Source: Chloroflexota bacterium
Lineage (GTDB): Bacteria; Chloroflexota; Dehalococcoidia; Lucifugimonadales; Lucifugimonadaceae
Direction of reading: 5' to 3'
Assembly: GCA_002718415.1 (NCBI GenBank)
Contig: PBEM01000006.1
Location: 98,009-162,008 of the forward strand
Length of the DNA: 64,000 nt
This document shows positions 38,523 to 47,248 of the stretch, one piece after another. Numbering within the stretch: the first letter of the stretch is position 1; every line of letters starts with the position of its first letter. Under the pieces are notes generated by a model. That model did no database searches. It worked only from the letters and a program-made list of their open reading frames with translations, and was not told where the DNA came from. Both the position numbers and the translations under genes were made by a program.

Positions 38523-40460
38523 TTAATTATTTAAAATTGGAATTTTAATACTAGAGGGATAAATATTAGACATAAAAATTGTATTTTTTGTGGATAACAT
38601 TTTAGTATGCCTTCCCAATGGCTCTCCAGTATTTGGATTTATATCAAATCTAGGAAAATTTGAACTAGATATATCAATTCTAAGTTTATGGCCTTCTTTA
38701 AATAAATTAGCTATAGGCCATAAATCTATACTAATTTTATAAATCTCATTTTTTTTCATCATTATTTCTTTGTCATATCCATATCTATACCTCATACGAA
38801 AAATAGTATCTGTTAAATTCAAATGATACCCTTCTGAATAATTTTCAAAAGGAGGATAGACATCAATAAGCTTAAATGTAAAATCTGTATCTAATGCCTC
38901 TGAAGCAACATATAATTCAATTTTGATTACACCAATAATTTCTATTTTTTCTCTTAAGGGTTTAGTTTCAAATGACACAACATCTTTTCTATCCTTAAGT
39001 AATTTATCTGATTTTGAAGACATAAATGATTGATTTGATTCTTTTTGATGAAATCCACCTGCAGGAAGCACTTCACGTATATAATTTTTCATAAAAGACC
39101 ATTGATCTAAGTGCTCAGGAACAAAGTCTAAGCTAGGGCCTCCTTCATTTGGTTTTAATATTTCAAACATACCTACAATAGGTCCGCCAATAGTAGGAAC
39201 AGGATCGTTAGGGTTATATATATAACTTAATTTATCTATAGAGTTTTTATTAATTTCTTCATTAAAAATTCCATCAGAATTAAAATACAATATTTTTTCA
39301 GTAATTTGACCAATAGGCCAATTATTAGCATATCTCCACTTACCACCATGATTTAAATTGCCAGTAGAAGTTAAACCTCCTTTGCCTGCCCCCATTACAA
39401 AAACACTCACCGGTTCAATTTCATCTAATCTAGGTTGTTTTTTTAGCCATCTATCAAAAAAGGCCAATCTGGCAGGGTTATAAAACTCATTTGACCAAAC
39501 ACCTTCTTTTCCGGTATCACAATCTCCTTGTAGCGCCGACGACGCTCTCATTCCACCATGTCACCAGGGACCTAAAATTAAATTTACTGGAGATTTATTT
39601 TTTTTCTTAATTTTTAAATAATAATCTAATGTAGCCCCTATAAAATTATCATAAAATCCACAAGCCAAAGTAATTGGAACATCAGCATGATGGTCAATTC
39701 TAGAATCTTGGTTAGCTGCCTCCTGATCCCACCATTCATCATATATCCCTCGATAGTAATAATCAAAGGCTGTTTTTTCGAGGTAAGGAGTAACTCTCAG
39801 AGCTGTTTCTCCTGGATTTAAAGGAAATTTTTTTATCCATGATCTCATATCTCGCATTGCATCAATTATAATTTTGGCTTTTCCTATATCATCTTTTATT
39901 TCGTGTGAATCTAATGCATGTAAATGTAGAGCTGAAAACATTTGAAAACTCATAGCTCCACCTTCACGCGCTTCATGTAAAAAAATATTTGTGGGGCCTG
40001 CTTCAATCCACATTGCAGATAAATGAGGAGGTTTTTCTAATGCAAGCTGAGTTTGTGTAATTGCACGATGAGATGATCCCATAGTACCTACTTTTCCATT
40101 ACACCAATCTTGTTTAGCTAACCATTCGACTGTATCAAATCCATCTTTTCCTTCCCAAGGATTAATTGTATGGTAATATTCTCCATTTCCTTCAGACCTA
40201 AATCTGCTACGAAGATCTTGAATAATTACTGCATACCCTCGCCTAGTATAGAAAGGCCAAACATCATCCCATTCATTAGATGTTTTATCATATGAAGTTC
40301 TAACTAAAATAGCTGGAACTTTAAAATCAACAGGAGCGCCTTTTCCATTTGAAGGACGATAAATATCCGTAGCAAGTTTAACTCCATCCCTCATCGGAAT
40401 CATAACATCTTGATCTTTATAAATACCGTGTATAGGAAAAGAGTTCTTTAATAGAGACAT
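38523..40460 (-). CDS. CocE/NonD-family hydrolase with in-frame UGA beside the catalytic His (candidate new selenoprotein)
   Basis: ATG at 40460 to 38523, with one in-frame UGA at 39563-39561; readthrough gives 645 residues. The first part (1-299) is an alpha/beta hydrolase: VRTSY57DK (oxyanion Tyr), nucleophile S130 in GTMGSSHRA, acid D271 in GFYDNF. It ends at LILGPW, then UGA, then HGGMR. CocE-type enzymes have GPW-x-H-G with the catalytic His: S117, D259 and H287 in cocaine esterase against S130, D271 and H301 here. Without readthrough the product lacks its catalytic His and the whole jelly-roll domain (about 345 residues, present and intact). A GC-rich hairpin follows at 39532-39546. First gene of the operon with hyuB and hyuA. 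A sequencing error or recent nonsense mutation is the main alternative. Confidence 0.75.
39532..39546 (-). promoter_or_regulatory. Candidate bacterial SECIS hairpin of the CocE/NonD gene
   Basis: Read on the minus strand, AGCGT pairs with GCGCT (5 bp, one G-U) around a CGTCG loop that begins 20 bases after the UGA and has G at its second position. The stretch encodes Ala-Ser-Ser-Ala with GCG TCG TCG GCG, codons that are rare in this AT-rich window, so RNA structure rather than codon preference seems to hold these bases. Confidence 0.6.
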
Positions 40461-40513
40461 GATTTCTTATTTCTTTTTATAAGTTTTTGTAAATTATAAA
40501 CAACAATTTGATC

Positions 40514-40519
40514 TATAAT
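40514..40519 (+). promoter_or_regulatory. Possible -10 element for the SDR gene
   Basis: A perfect TATAAT 36 bases before the ATG at 40555, in the 94-base divergent gap with the CocE/NonD gene. The best upstream -35 match is weak (TTGTAA at 40488, spacing 20), so this rests mainly on the -10 hexamer in an AT-rich setting. Confidence 0.25.
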
Positions 40520-40554
40520 ACAATCAAATTAACATAAATTTATCAGGTTTAAAA

Positions 40555-41373
40555 ATGAAAAAATTAGAATTAGAAGGAAAGGTTGCTATAGTCACAGGCG
40601 CAGGCAGAATGAGGGGAATTGGTAGGGCTAGTGCAAATACTCTCGCAAAAATGGGTGCAGATGTCGTAATCACAGGAACAGGAAGGAACCCAAAATCTTT
40701 TCCAGAAGATGAGAAAAAAGTTAACTGGAATGATATTTATTCTACTGCCTCAGAAGTCGAAAGTTACGGAAGAATTTCTTTACCTATAATTACAAATGTA
40801 ACTGAAATTAATTCTGTAAATAATTTAATTTCAAAAACAATGGAAAAATTTGGCAGGGTAGATATTTTAGTAAATAATGCAGCTGCTCCTTTTGGTGCAG
40901 ACAGAGTTCCGGTAATAGAACTAGATCAAAAAGTTTTTGAAAAAGTTCTAATGGTAAAAGTAATAGGAACTTTTCTTTGTAGTAAAGCTGCATCTATAGA
41001 AATGATCAAACAAGGAGAAGGTGGGAGAATTATAAATTTATCCTCTAGTGCAGGAAAAACAGGTTCTCCCAACATGGCTGCATATAATGCTTCAAATTTT
41101 GCTATTGATGGATTTACTCAAGCATTATCAAAAGAACTAGCTTCAAAAAAAATTACCGTCAATTCCGTTTGTCCTGGTCTTACTGAAACGGCTCGTATGG
41201 ACCCAATGGGCAGAAAAGAAAAATGGGCAAAAAGAATTGAGCAAATACCTCTCGGAAGAGTTGCAGAAGATAATGAAATAGCTGAATTAATAGGATTTTT
41301 GAGTACTGACCGTGCATCATATATAACTGGACAATCAATTAATATAAATGGCGGAACAGTTACAGAAAGATAG
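40555..41373 (+). CDS. SDR-family oxidoreductase-like protein lacking the catalytic Lys
   Basis: 272-residue short-chain dehydrogenase fold. The cofactor loop TGAGRMRGIGRASA, NNAA near residue 107, the Ser motif LSSSAGKTGS and the C-terminal ASYITGQSININGG are all typical. The active-site YxxxK is Y177-NAS-N181 (AAT at 41095-41097), so the lysine that lowers the Tyr pKa is replaced by Asn. All else is conserved, so the protein is probably stable but altered in catalysis, or the base is an error. It is alone on its strand, between the CocE/NonD and JAMM genes. Confidence 0.8.
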   Translation: MKKLELEGKVAIVTGAGRMRGIGRASANTLAKMGADVVITGTGRNPKSFPEDEKKVNWNDIYSTASEVESYGRISLPIITNVTEINSVNNLISKTMEKFGRVDILVNNAAAPFGADRVPVIELDQKVFEKVLMVKVIGTFLCSKAASIEMIKQGEGGRIINLSSSAGKTGSPNMAAYNASNFAIDGFTQALSKELASKKITVNSVCPGLTETARMDPMGRKEKWAKRIEQIPLGRVAEDNEIAELIGFLSTDRASYITGQSININGGTVTER

Positions 41374-41376
41374 ATC

Positions 41377-41856
41377 CTATATTTCAGCACCTTTATATTT
41401 ATATATTTCAATATAATCTTTTTGTTTACTACTCCAAGAGAAAAGCCTAGATTCTACAATTTTTTCTTTGCTAACACCTATAACAAGTTGTTGAACTGGA
41501 TAATTTGGACCTTCTCCCCAAGGATCTGTAGCTACAACACGATCTGTTTCAGAAAAATATGCCTTTCCGTTAGGATGTGAATGATAAATAACTAACGGAG
41601 GAAAAGGTTCGTCAAGTTCACTATTAAGTTCTAAAACATCTTCAGATGAAATTACATATGCTGTTTCTGCAGTTCGATCACTAACAACAGGATGGTTTTT
41701 ATTGTCGTAAACATTAATTGCAGGCCTAATACTGGTAATATTACCATTATTTGGATCTCCCCTTAACCATCCACATACTTCACTAGGAAAACCATTTCTT
41801 GCTAAACTATATATTTCATTCAATATCTCGTTGTTTATAATCACAGGCTTATGCAT
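41377..41856 (-). CDS. JAMM/M67-family metallopeptidase
   Basis: 159-residue JAB1/MPN+ zinc peptidase. The catalytic Glu is E26 in PSEVCGWLRG and the zinc motif is H92-S-H94-PNGKAYFS102-ETD105. Bacterial M67 enzymes often release ThiS/MoaD-like sulfur carrier proteins or cleave isopeptides; no such carrier gene is adjacent. Its start abuts the CaiB/BaiF stop (shared base at 41856), so the two are cotranscribed. Confidence 0.85.
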   Translation of the reverse strand: MHKPVIINNEILNEIYSLARNGFPSEVCGWLRGDPNNGNITSIRPAINVYDNKNHPVVSDRTAETAYVISSEDVLELNSELDEPFPPLVIYHSHPNGKAYFSETDRVVATDPWGEGPNYPVQQLVIGVSKEKIVESRLFSWSSKQKDYIEIYKYKGAEI

Positions 41857-43136
41857 TACTTAATTATTCCTAAATTCCTAAATTTATCGATATTTCCTTT
41901 GGTAAAACCTAATTCAAATAAAATATCATCAGTGTGCTCTCCTAGAGAAGGAGATGATATAAAAGATGAATTATCATCATCTGTAAATTGCAATATTGGC
42001 CCCGCAGATTTATATCTAAAACCATTAGAATGTTTTAAATCAATAATATAATCATTATCTAAAGCTTGTTGATCATCAAGTAACTCTTTTATAAATTTTA
42101 TTGGTTCACAAGGAATATCTCTTTCTCTAAGATTTTTGATTATATCTTTTGTAGTTTTACTTTTGAAAAACGTTTCAAATTTTTCTATCAAAATTTTAGA
42201 TGTTTTTTTTGCTTCATCAGATTCAAAATTATAATCCTTATCTCTAATCCTAGGGTCACTTATTCCCATATAGTCTACTAATCTTTCTTTTGCATGATCT
42301 GCGAGGGTTCCTAAATTTATTCCTCCGTCTTTAGTCATATATGCCCTATAATAACAATGATATAAAGGGTGCCTAGTTTTTTCTTTATAACTTCTCATTA
42401 TTTCTTCAAAAGAAGCACCTGAAGATTCAAGAACGGGCTTTTCTTCATGCGTCCACTTAAATTGTGGTGTTGGATATTCTTCAACTTCTACTAAATGTAA
42501 AGATTGCATAGCCAATGCATTAGATAATAGGCTAGTAGAAATTTTACCGCCTTTTCCAGTTTTATATCTTCGTATAATTCCAGCCATTACACCAGAAGCA
42601 GCAGCATATGCTGTAGCAAAATCTATGTATGATGATGATGTAATTACTTCTGGTTGGCCATTAAATAATTTTCCTTCGGTTGCCACAGCCCCAGTATAAC
42701 CTTGCATAACTAAATCAAATCCAGGATCTTTTGAACGAGGCCCTTTAGGTCCATATCCTGTTATTTCTACATAAATAATGGTAGGATTTTGTTTAGAAAT
42801 ACTTTCATAATCAATAGAAAGTTTTTTGGATGTGTCAGGTCTATTATTTGACACTACTGCATCAGACTTTTTTATTAATTTACTTAAAATTTCCCTTGAA
42901 TTTGAATTTTTTAAATCTATAGATAAACTTCTGGTTCCTCTATTTAATGTGATAAATCCTCTACCTTCATTTTCCATTATTCTGCTTGAATTTCTCCATG
43001 GGTCTCCAGATGGTGGTTCAATTTTAACAACATCAGCACCCATATCTGCAAGTATTTGTCCAGCAAAAGGACCTGCTATAAAACTCCCAAATTCTAGAAT
43101 TTTTATACCATTTAAAGGACCGATTTTTTCTTGCAT
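41856..43136 (-). CDS. CaiB/BaiF CoA-transferase family protein
   Basis: 426-residue class III CoA transferase. The N-terminal GIKILEFGSFIAGPFAGQILADMGADVVKIE and the catalytic Asp in DPGFD141LVMQGYTG fit the family; the interlocked-ring C-terminal part (GEHTDDILFELGF) is present. It moves CoA between carboxylic acids, or acts as a lyase or racemase in some branches. The substrate acid is unknown. It lies between trpB and the JAMM peptidase gene. Confidence 0.88.
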   Translation of the reverse strand: MQEKIGPLNGIKILEFGSFIAGPFAGQILADMGADVVKIEPPSGDPWRNSSRIMENEGRGFITLNRGTRSLSIDLKNSNSREILSKLIKKSDAVVSNNRPDTSKKLSIDYESISKQNPTIIYVEITGYGPKGPRSKDPGFDLVMQGYTGAVATEGKLFNGQPEVITSSSYIDFATAYAAASGVMAGIIRRYKTGKGGKISTSLLSNALAMQSLHLVEVEEYPTPQFKWTHEEKPVLESSGASFEEIMRSYKEKTRHPLYHCYYRAYMTKDGGINLGTLADHAKERLVDYMGISDPRIRDKDYNFESDEAKKTSKILIEKFETFFKSKTTKDIIKNLRERDIPCEPIKFIKELLDDQQALDNDYIIDLKHSNGFRYKSAGPILQFTDDDNSSFISSPSLGEHTDDILFELGFTKGNIDKFRNLGIIK

Positions 43137-43146
43137 TTATTCACAC

Positions 43147-44349
43147 CTAAATCTTCTCTTCAAATGCGTTTGCTACTGTTTCAAGATCTTTATCACCTCT
43201 ACCACTAAGTAATAAAAGCACTACATCATTCTTGGATAATGTAGGGACCCATGATTCCATATAACCTATTGCATGGGCAGGTTCTAATGCAGGAATAATT
43301 CCTTCTAACCTAGATAAAAGTTTAAAACCCGACAAAGCTTCAATATCTGAAGCAGAAACATATTGTGCCTTTTCAATATCTTTAAGATAGCTATGCTCTG
43401 GACCTACTCCGGGATAATCGAGACCTGCAGAGATGGAATGAGCTTCCTCAATTTGACCATTTTCATCCTGTAGTAAATAACTCATAGAACCATGTAATAC
43501 CCCAGGCTTACCTTTGGACATTGTTGCTGCATGTTTTTTCTCTAAACCTTCACCTGCTGCTTCCACACCAATAAGATTTACATTTTCATCTCTCAAAAAA
43601 CCAGAAAAAATTCCTATGGCATTTGATCCTCCTCCCACACAAGCTATTACATAATTTGGCAAATGACCTATTCTATCAAACATTTGCTGTCTAGATTCTT
43701 TTCCAATTACAGATTGAAATTCTCTAACAATTTTAGGATAAGGATGAGGTCCAACTGCACTACCAATTAAATAATGGGTATTTTGAACGTTTGTCACCCA
43801 ATCTCTTATTGCTTCATTAATTGCGTCTTTTAATGTAGATGTTCCCGACGTTACAGATATTATTTCAGATCCAAGTTCACGCATTCTATAAACATTTGGA
43901 GATTGACGTTTAATGTCTTCTTCACCCATATAAACTATGCATTCTAATCCCATTTGTGCACACACTGTGGCAGTAGCAACTCCGTGTTGTCCTGCACCAG
44001 TCTCTGCTATTATTCTATTTTTACCTAATTTTTTTGCTAGTAATGCCTGACCCAAAGCATTATTAATTTTATGAGCTCCTGTATGGTTTAAATCTTCTCT
44101 TTTTATGTATATTTGAGCACCTAATTTATTGGATAAATTTTTTGCATAATAAATAGGTGAAGGCCTACCTACATAATCGTGAAGAAGAGAATTAAATTCT
44201 TTATAAAAGGTTTGGTCATTAATAATACTTTCAAAAGCTTCGGAGAGCTCAGTTAATGCAGCCATCAAAGTTTCAGGAACAAATTGTCCTCCATAATCTC
44301 CGTATCTACCTTTTTCGTCTGGTAATTCATTAATTTGAGAATATTCCAT
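43147..44349 (-). CDS. trpB: Tryptophan synthase beta chain
   Basis: Condenses indole with serine using PLP. 400 residues, TrpB1 type. N-terminal [19 protein letters not shown] lysine K94 in [14 protein letters not shown], Glu in AETGAGQHG near residue 116, and the phosphate loop GGGSNAIG near residue 239 are all present. No trpA or other trp genes are adjacent, so the operon is broken up or trpA lies elsewhere. CaiB and JAMM genes follow on the same strand. Confidence 0.96.
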   Translation of the reverse strand: MEYSQINELPDEKGRYGDYGGQFVPETLMAALTELSEAFESIINDQTFYKEFNSLLHDYVGRPSPIYYAKNLSNKLGAQIYIKREDLNHTGAHKINNALGQALLAKKLGKNRIIAETGAGQHGVATATVCAQMGLECIVYMGEEDIKRQSPNVYRMRELGSEIISVTSGTSTLKDAINEAIRDWVTNVQNTHYLIGSAVGPHPYPKIVREFQSVIGKESRQQMFDRIGHLPNYVIACVGGGSNAIGIFSGFLRDENVNLIGVEAAGEGLEKKHAATMSKGKPGVLHGSMSYLLQDENGQIEEAHSISAGLDYPGVGPEHSYLKDIEKAQYVSASDIEALSGFKLLSRLEGIIPALEPAHAIGYMESWVPTLSKNDVVLLLLSGRGDKDLETVANAFEEKI

Positions 44350-44470
44350 TTTAATTAAGTAATTATTGTGTTGATAATATTAAAAAATTTAACTGTAACT
44401 ATTAAGATAACAATAAGATTAGCTCGAAAACTCGAATATCTTCTTTTTATTTAGTGAAATTTAGGGAATT

Positions 44471-44938
44471 ATGCGTCCAAACATAGATGAATATATGATG
44501 ACAATTGCAATTACAGTAAGATCCAGGGCAAACTGTAAAGGCAATAAAGTTGGTGCTGTAATTTCAAAAGAAGGGCATATTATTTCAACCGGGTATAATG
44601 GCACACCTCATAATATTAAAAATTGTGATGAAGGAGGTTGTAATAGGTGTTCAAACAGAAAAAAATTTCCATCAGGAACCTCTTATGATTTATGTATATG
44701 CGTACATGCAGAACAAAATGCTGTTTTATCCGCTGCTAGATTTGGAATAAGTACAGAAGATGCTATTTTATATACAACTATTATGCCTTGCTTTGGGTGT
44801 GCAAAAGAAATGTTGCAAGCAGGAATTATAGAAGTTAAATTCTTGAATAGATGGGTTCCTCCGGATCAAGAATTAAATGATGAACATAATAAATTATTGA
44901 GTTATTTTCCTAAAGGAGTTAATCTTTTAAAAATTTAA
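44471..44938 (+). CDS. dCMP/cytidine deaminase family protein (ComEB-like)
   Basis: 155-residue zinc deaminase. The zinc site is H79-A-E81 in CVHAEQNAVLSAARFG and PC107FGC110 in IMPCFGCAKEM. An additional Cys-rich stretch (NCDEGGCNRCSNRK near residues 51-64) matches the second zinc-binding region of ComEB-type dCMP deaminases, which feed dUMP to thymidylate synthesis. It starts a plus-strand run 121 bases from trpB and is followed by ggt after 18 bases. Confidence 0.88.
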   Translation: MRPNIDEYMMTIAITVRSRANCKGNKVGAVISKEGHIISTGYNGTPHNIKNCDEGGCNRCSNRKKFPSGTSYDLCICVHAEQNAVLSAARFGISTEDAILYTTIMPCFGCAKEMLQAGIIEVKFLNRWVPPDQELNDEHNKLLSYFPKGVNLLKI

Positions 44939-44956
44939 TACTAATAAGGAACTTTT

Positions 44957-46672
44957 ATGAATTACACCGATAGCCCTCATGGTAATAACGGAATAACCTA
45001 TAGACCCCCACATATAGGTTCAAAGGGGGCAGTTGTTGCTAACCATCCTTTAGCAGCACAGGCTGGAATGAAAACTTTAAGTAGAGGTGGAAATGCAGTA
45101 GATGCTATGGTTTCTGTCGCTTTTTCTCTCGGGGTAGCAGAACCATCAGGATCAAGTATAGGAGGTGACGGATTCATAATGATACATATGAACAAAATAA
45201 ATTCTATTGAAATAGCAAATGGAACTGGCGCGGCACCATATGCAGCTACGTCATCAAAATATTCAGATGGGATTCCTTCTTTTGGAATGAAAAGTACATC
45301 AACACCAGGAATTTTAGATGCAATATTAAGATCACATGAAAAATATGGAACATTATCACTAAAAGAATGTATAGATCCTGCTATCGAACTTTGTGAAGAA
45401 GGAGTTCCTACAACATATTTTCAAGCAGAAGACATGAAAAAAATTAAAGCTTTAATTGAATTTCCTTCTTCCTCTGAAGTATTCGCACCAAATGGTAAAT
45501 GGCTTAAACCTGGAGAAAAAAGAAGAAATTTAAATCTTTCAAAAACATATCAAAGAATAATTGAAGGAGGAAGAGATGAATTTTACTTAGGTGAAACAGC
45601 ACAAAAAATGGTTAAATTCAGTGAAGATACTGGCGGTTTACTATCACTTAATGATTTATCAAAACATACTATGATATGGCAAAAACCCATATCAACAAAT
45701 TACAGAGGAAAAGAAGTTTATGAAGCGCCTCCAAATTCTAGTGGACATGTCTTATTACAGGAATTAAATATTTTAGAAAATTTCGATCTTCAGTCTCACA
45801 ATTATCTATCGCCTGAAAGTTTACATCTAATGGTAGAAGCAAAAAAACTTTCTTTTGCAGACAGAGAAGCTTTTTTAGCTGATCCTGAATTTATTGATGT
45901 TCCAATAGAAGGATTATTGTCAAAAGAATATTCAAAAGAAAGATCATATTTAATTTCATTGGAAAAAGCTATAGAAAAGCCTGAAGAGGGAGACCCATGG
46001 AATTATATGAAAAGACATCCAGAAAAAAATAAAAAATATAGATTTAACAAAAGATTACATTTACCTGGAGGAGATACTACACATTATTGTATTGTAGATC
46101 AGTGGGGAAATTCATTAAGTGGACTTCAAAGTATTCAAACTGCATATGGTTCAGGAATAATAGCAGGAGATACAGGAATTTTAATGAATAACCGGATGAC
46201 TTATTGGCACTTGGATCCAGAGCATATAGATTTTTTGAATCCTGGACAGAGAGTTAGACATACAATGAACCCCGTTATGGTTTTTTCAAATCAAATCGAA
46301 AAGGGAGGTAAAGTTGAATTAGTTTGTGGTACCCCTGGTGCAGATACACAAGTACAAACTAATTTACAAATCATCACTTCAATTTATGATTATGAGCTCA
46401 ACGTAGCTGAAGCAATAGAAGGTCCTAGATGGACACATTATCAAGGAAAAACAAATTCAGCTTACCCTCATAAAGAAGAAAATTTTTTGGAGATAGAAAG
46501 TAGAATCTCTAAAGAGACATTTGAGAATATGAGAAATAAAGGACATAAAACCATTTCTTCTGGTGCATTTGGAGGAGCAGGATGTGCTGGGGCCATACAA
46601 ATTTACGGAAAAGAAAAAACTCTTTTTGCGAGTTCTGATCTACGCAAAGATGGCTATTCATCTGTATGGTAA
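44957..46672 (+). CDS. ggt: Gamma-glutamyltransferase family protein
   Basis: 571-residue Ntn hydrolase of the gamma-glutamyltranspeptidase family, made as a proenzyme that self-cleaves before the nucleophile T374 in PGGDTTHYCIVD. Other family stretches are GGNAVDAMVSVAFSLGV near residue 44, GSSIGGDGFIMIH near residue 65 and the C-terminal GTPGADTQVQTNLQI. No signal peptide is visible, so it is probably cytoplasmic, unlike E. coli Ggt. An AAGGAA ribosome-binding site precedes the ATG. Cephalosporin acylase-like activity is an alternative. Confidence 0.9.
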   Translation: MNYTDSPHGNNGITYRPPHIGSKGAVVANHPLAAQAGMKTLSRGGNAVDAMVSVAFSLGVAEPSGSSIGGDGFIMIHMNKINSIEIANGTGAAPYAATSSKYSDGIPSFGMKSTSTPGILDAILRSHEKYGTLSLKECIDPAIELCEEGVPTTYFQAEDMKKIKALIEFPSSSEVFAPNGKWLKPGEKRRNLNLSKTYQRIIEGGRDEFYLGETAQKMVKFSEDTGGLLSLNDLSKHTMIWQKPISTNYRGKEVYEAPPNSSGHVLLQELNILENFDLQSHNYLSPESLHLMVEAKKLSFADREAFLADPEFIDVPIEGLLSKEYSKERSYLISLEKAIEKPEEGDPWNYMKRHPEKNKKYRFNKRLHLPGGDTTHYCIVDQWGNSLSGLQSIQTAYGSGIIAGDTGILMNNRMTYWHLDPEHIDFLNPGQRVRHTMNPVMVFSNQIEKGGKVELVCGTPGADTQVQTNLQIITSIYDYELNVAEAIEGPRWTHYQGKTNSAYPHKEENFLEIESRISKETFENMRNKGHKTISSGAFGGAGCAGAIQIYGKEKTLFASSDLRKDGYSSVW

Positions 46673-46674
46673 AT

Positions 46675-47214
46675 TTAATAAAAAATATCAACTAACATAT
46701 TCATAAACTCAAAAAACCCCCATTGATCAAAAAATTTAATACCGTGTAAAATCCATTCATGGAAAATTTTCAATACTCCAGATACAAACAGAGAAATGAA
46801 AATTATTTTAGGTTTTAAAATTGTTTTTTCTTTTAGAAAAAGCTTCAATCCACTTATTAAAATAAACCAAAACTCAAAAATGTTAGGAAAAAGTAATAAA
46901 AATATTCTTTCCTGAGTAATTTCAAATATTAAAAGTCCGACGAGCCTAAATAAAAAAAGAAAAATAGCTATCTTGGAAAAATTATTTCTCCATTTAATAG
47001 CTATAAATAAAAAAATTGACATATAAAATAAATCAAGAATTTTATCGAACACTTGATAATTTCTTATTCCACCCATGTCCAAGTAGTCTTGCCAAAAAAG
47101 ATCAGACAAATCAATAAAAACAGCAAATACAGCACCAATAAATGCCCACTTTAAAGTAAAAAGAGAACCTGTAATTCGTATTATAGCTATTAATATTTCT
47201 TCATTTGTAAGCAT
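46675..47214 (-). CDS. Hypothetical multi-pass membrane protein
   Basis: 179 residues that I do not recognise. About five hydrophobic segments (near residues 18-36, 60-75, 82-97, 105-124 and 132-148) with aromatic-rich loops and little charge. It sits alone on the minus strand, 2 bases from the ggt stop and 34 bases from the divergent glpK start. A coding role is supported by the long hydrophobic frame without stops and by the lack of a better frame in this 570-base interval. Confidence 0.6.
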   Translation of the reverse strand: MLTNEEILIAIIRITGSLFTLKWAFIGAVFAVFIDLSDLFWQDYLDMGGIRNYQVFDKILDLFYMSIFLFIAIKWRNNFSKIAIFLFLFRLVGLLIFEITQERIFLLLFPNIFEFWFILISGLKLFLKEKTILKPKIIFISLFVSGVLKIFHEWILHGIKFFDQWGFFEFMNMLVDIFY

Positions 47215-47248
47215 AATAAAAGTATATTTTAAAAATAAAATTACTGAA

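Noticed and set aside
38523-40460. CocE/NonD gene as a plain pseudogene or two separate genes
   Set aside because: Only one lesion in 646 codons, no frameshift, an intact second domain, the UGA sits inside a conserved motif, and no ribosome-binding site fits a separate start at 39551. A sequencing error stays possible and is noted in the entry.
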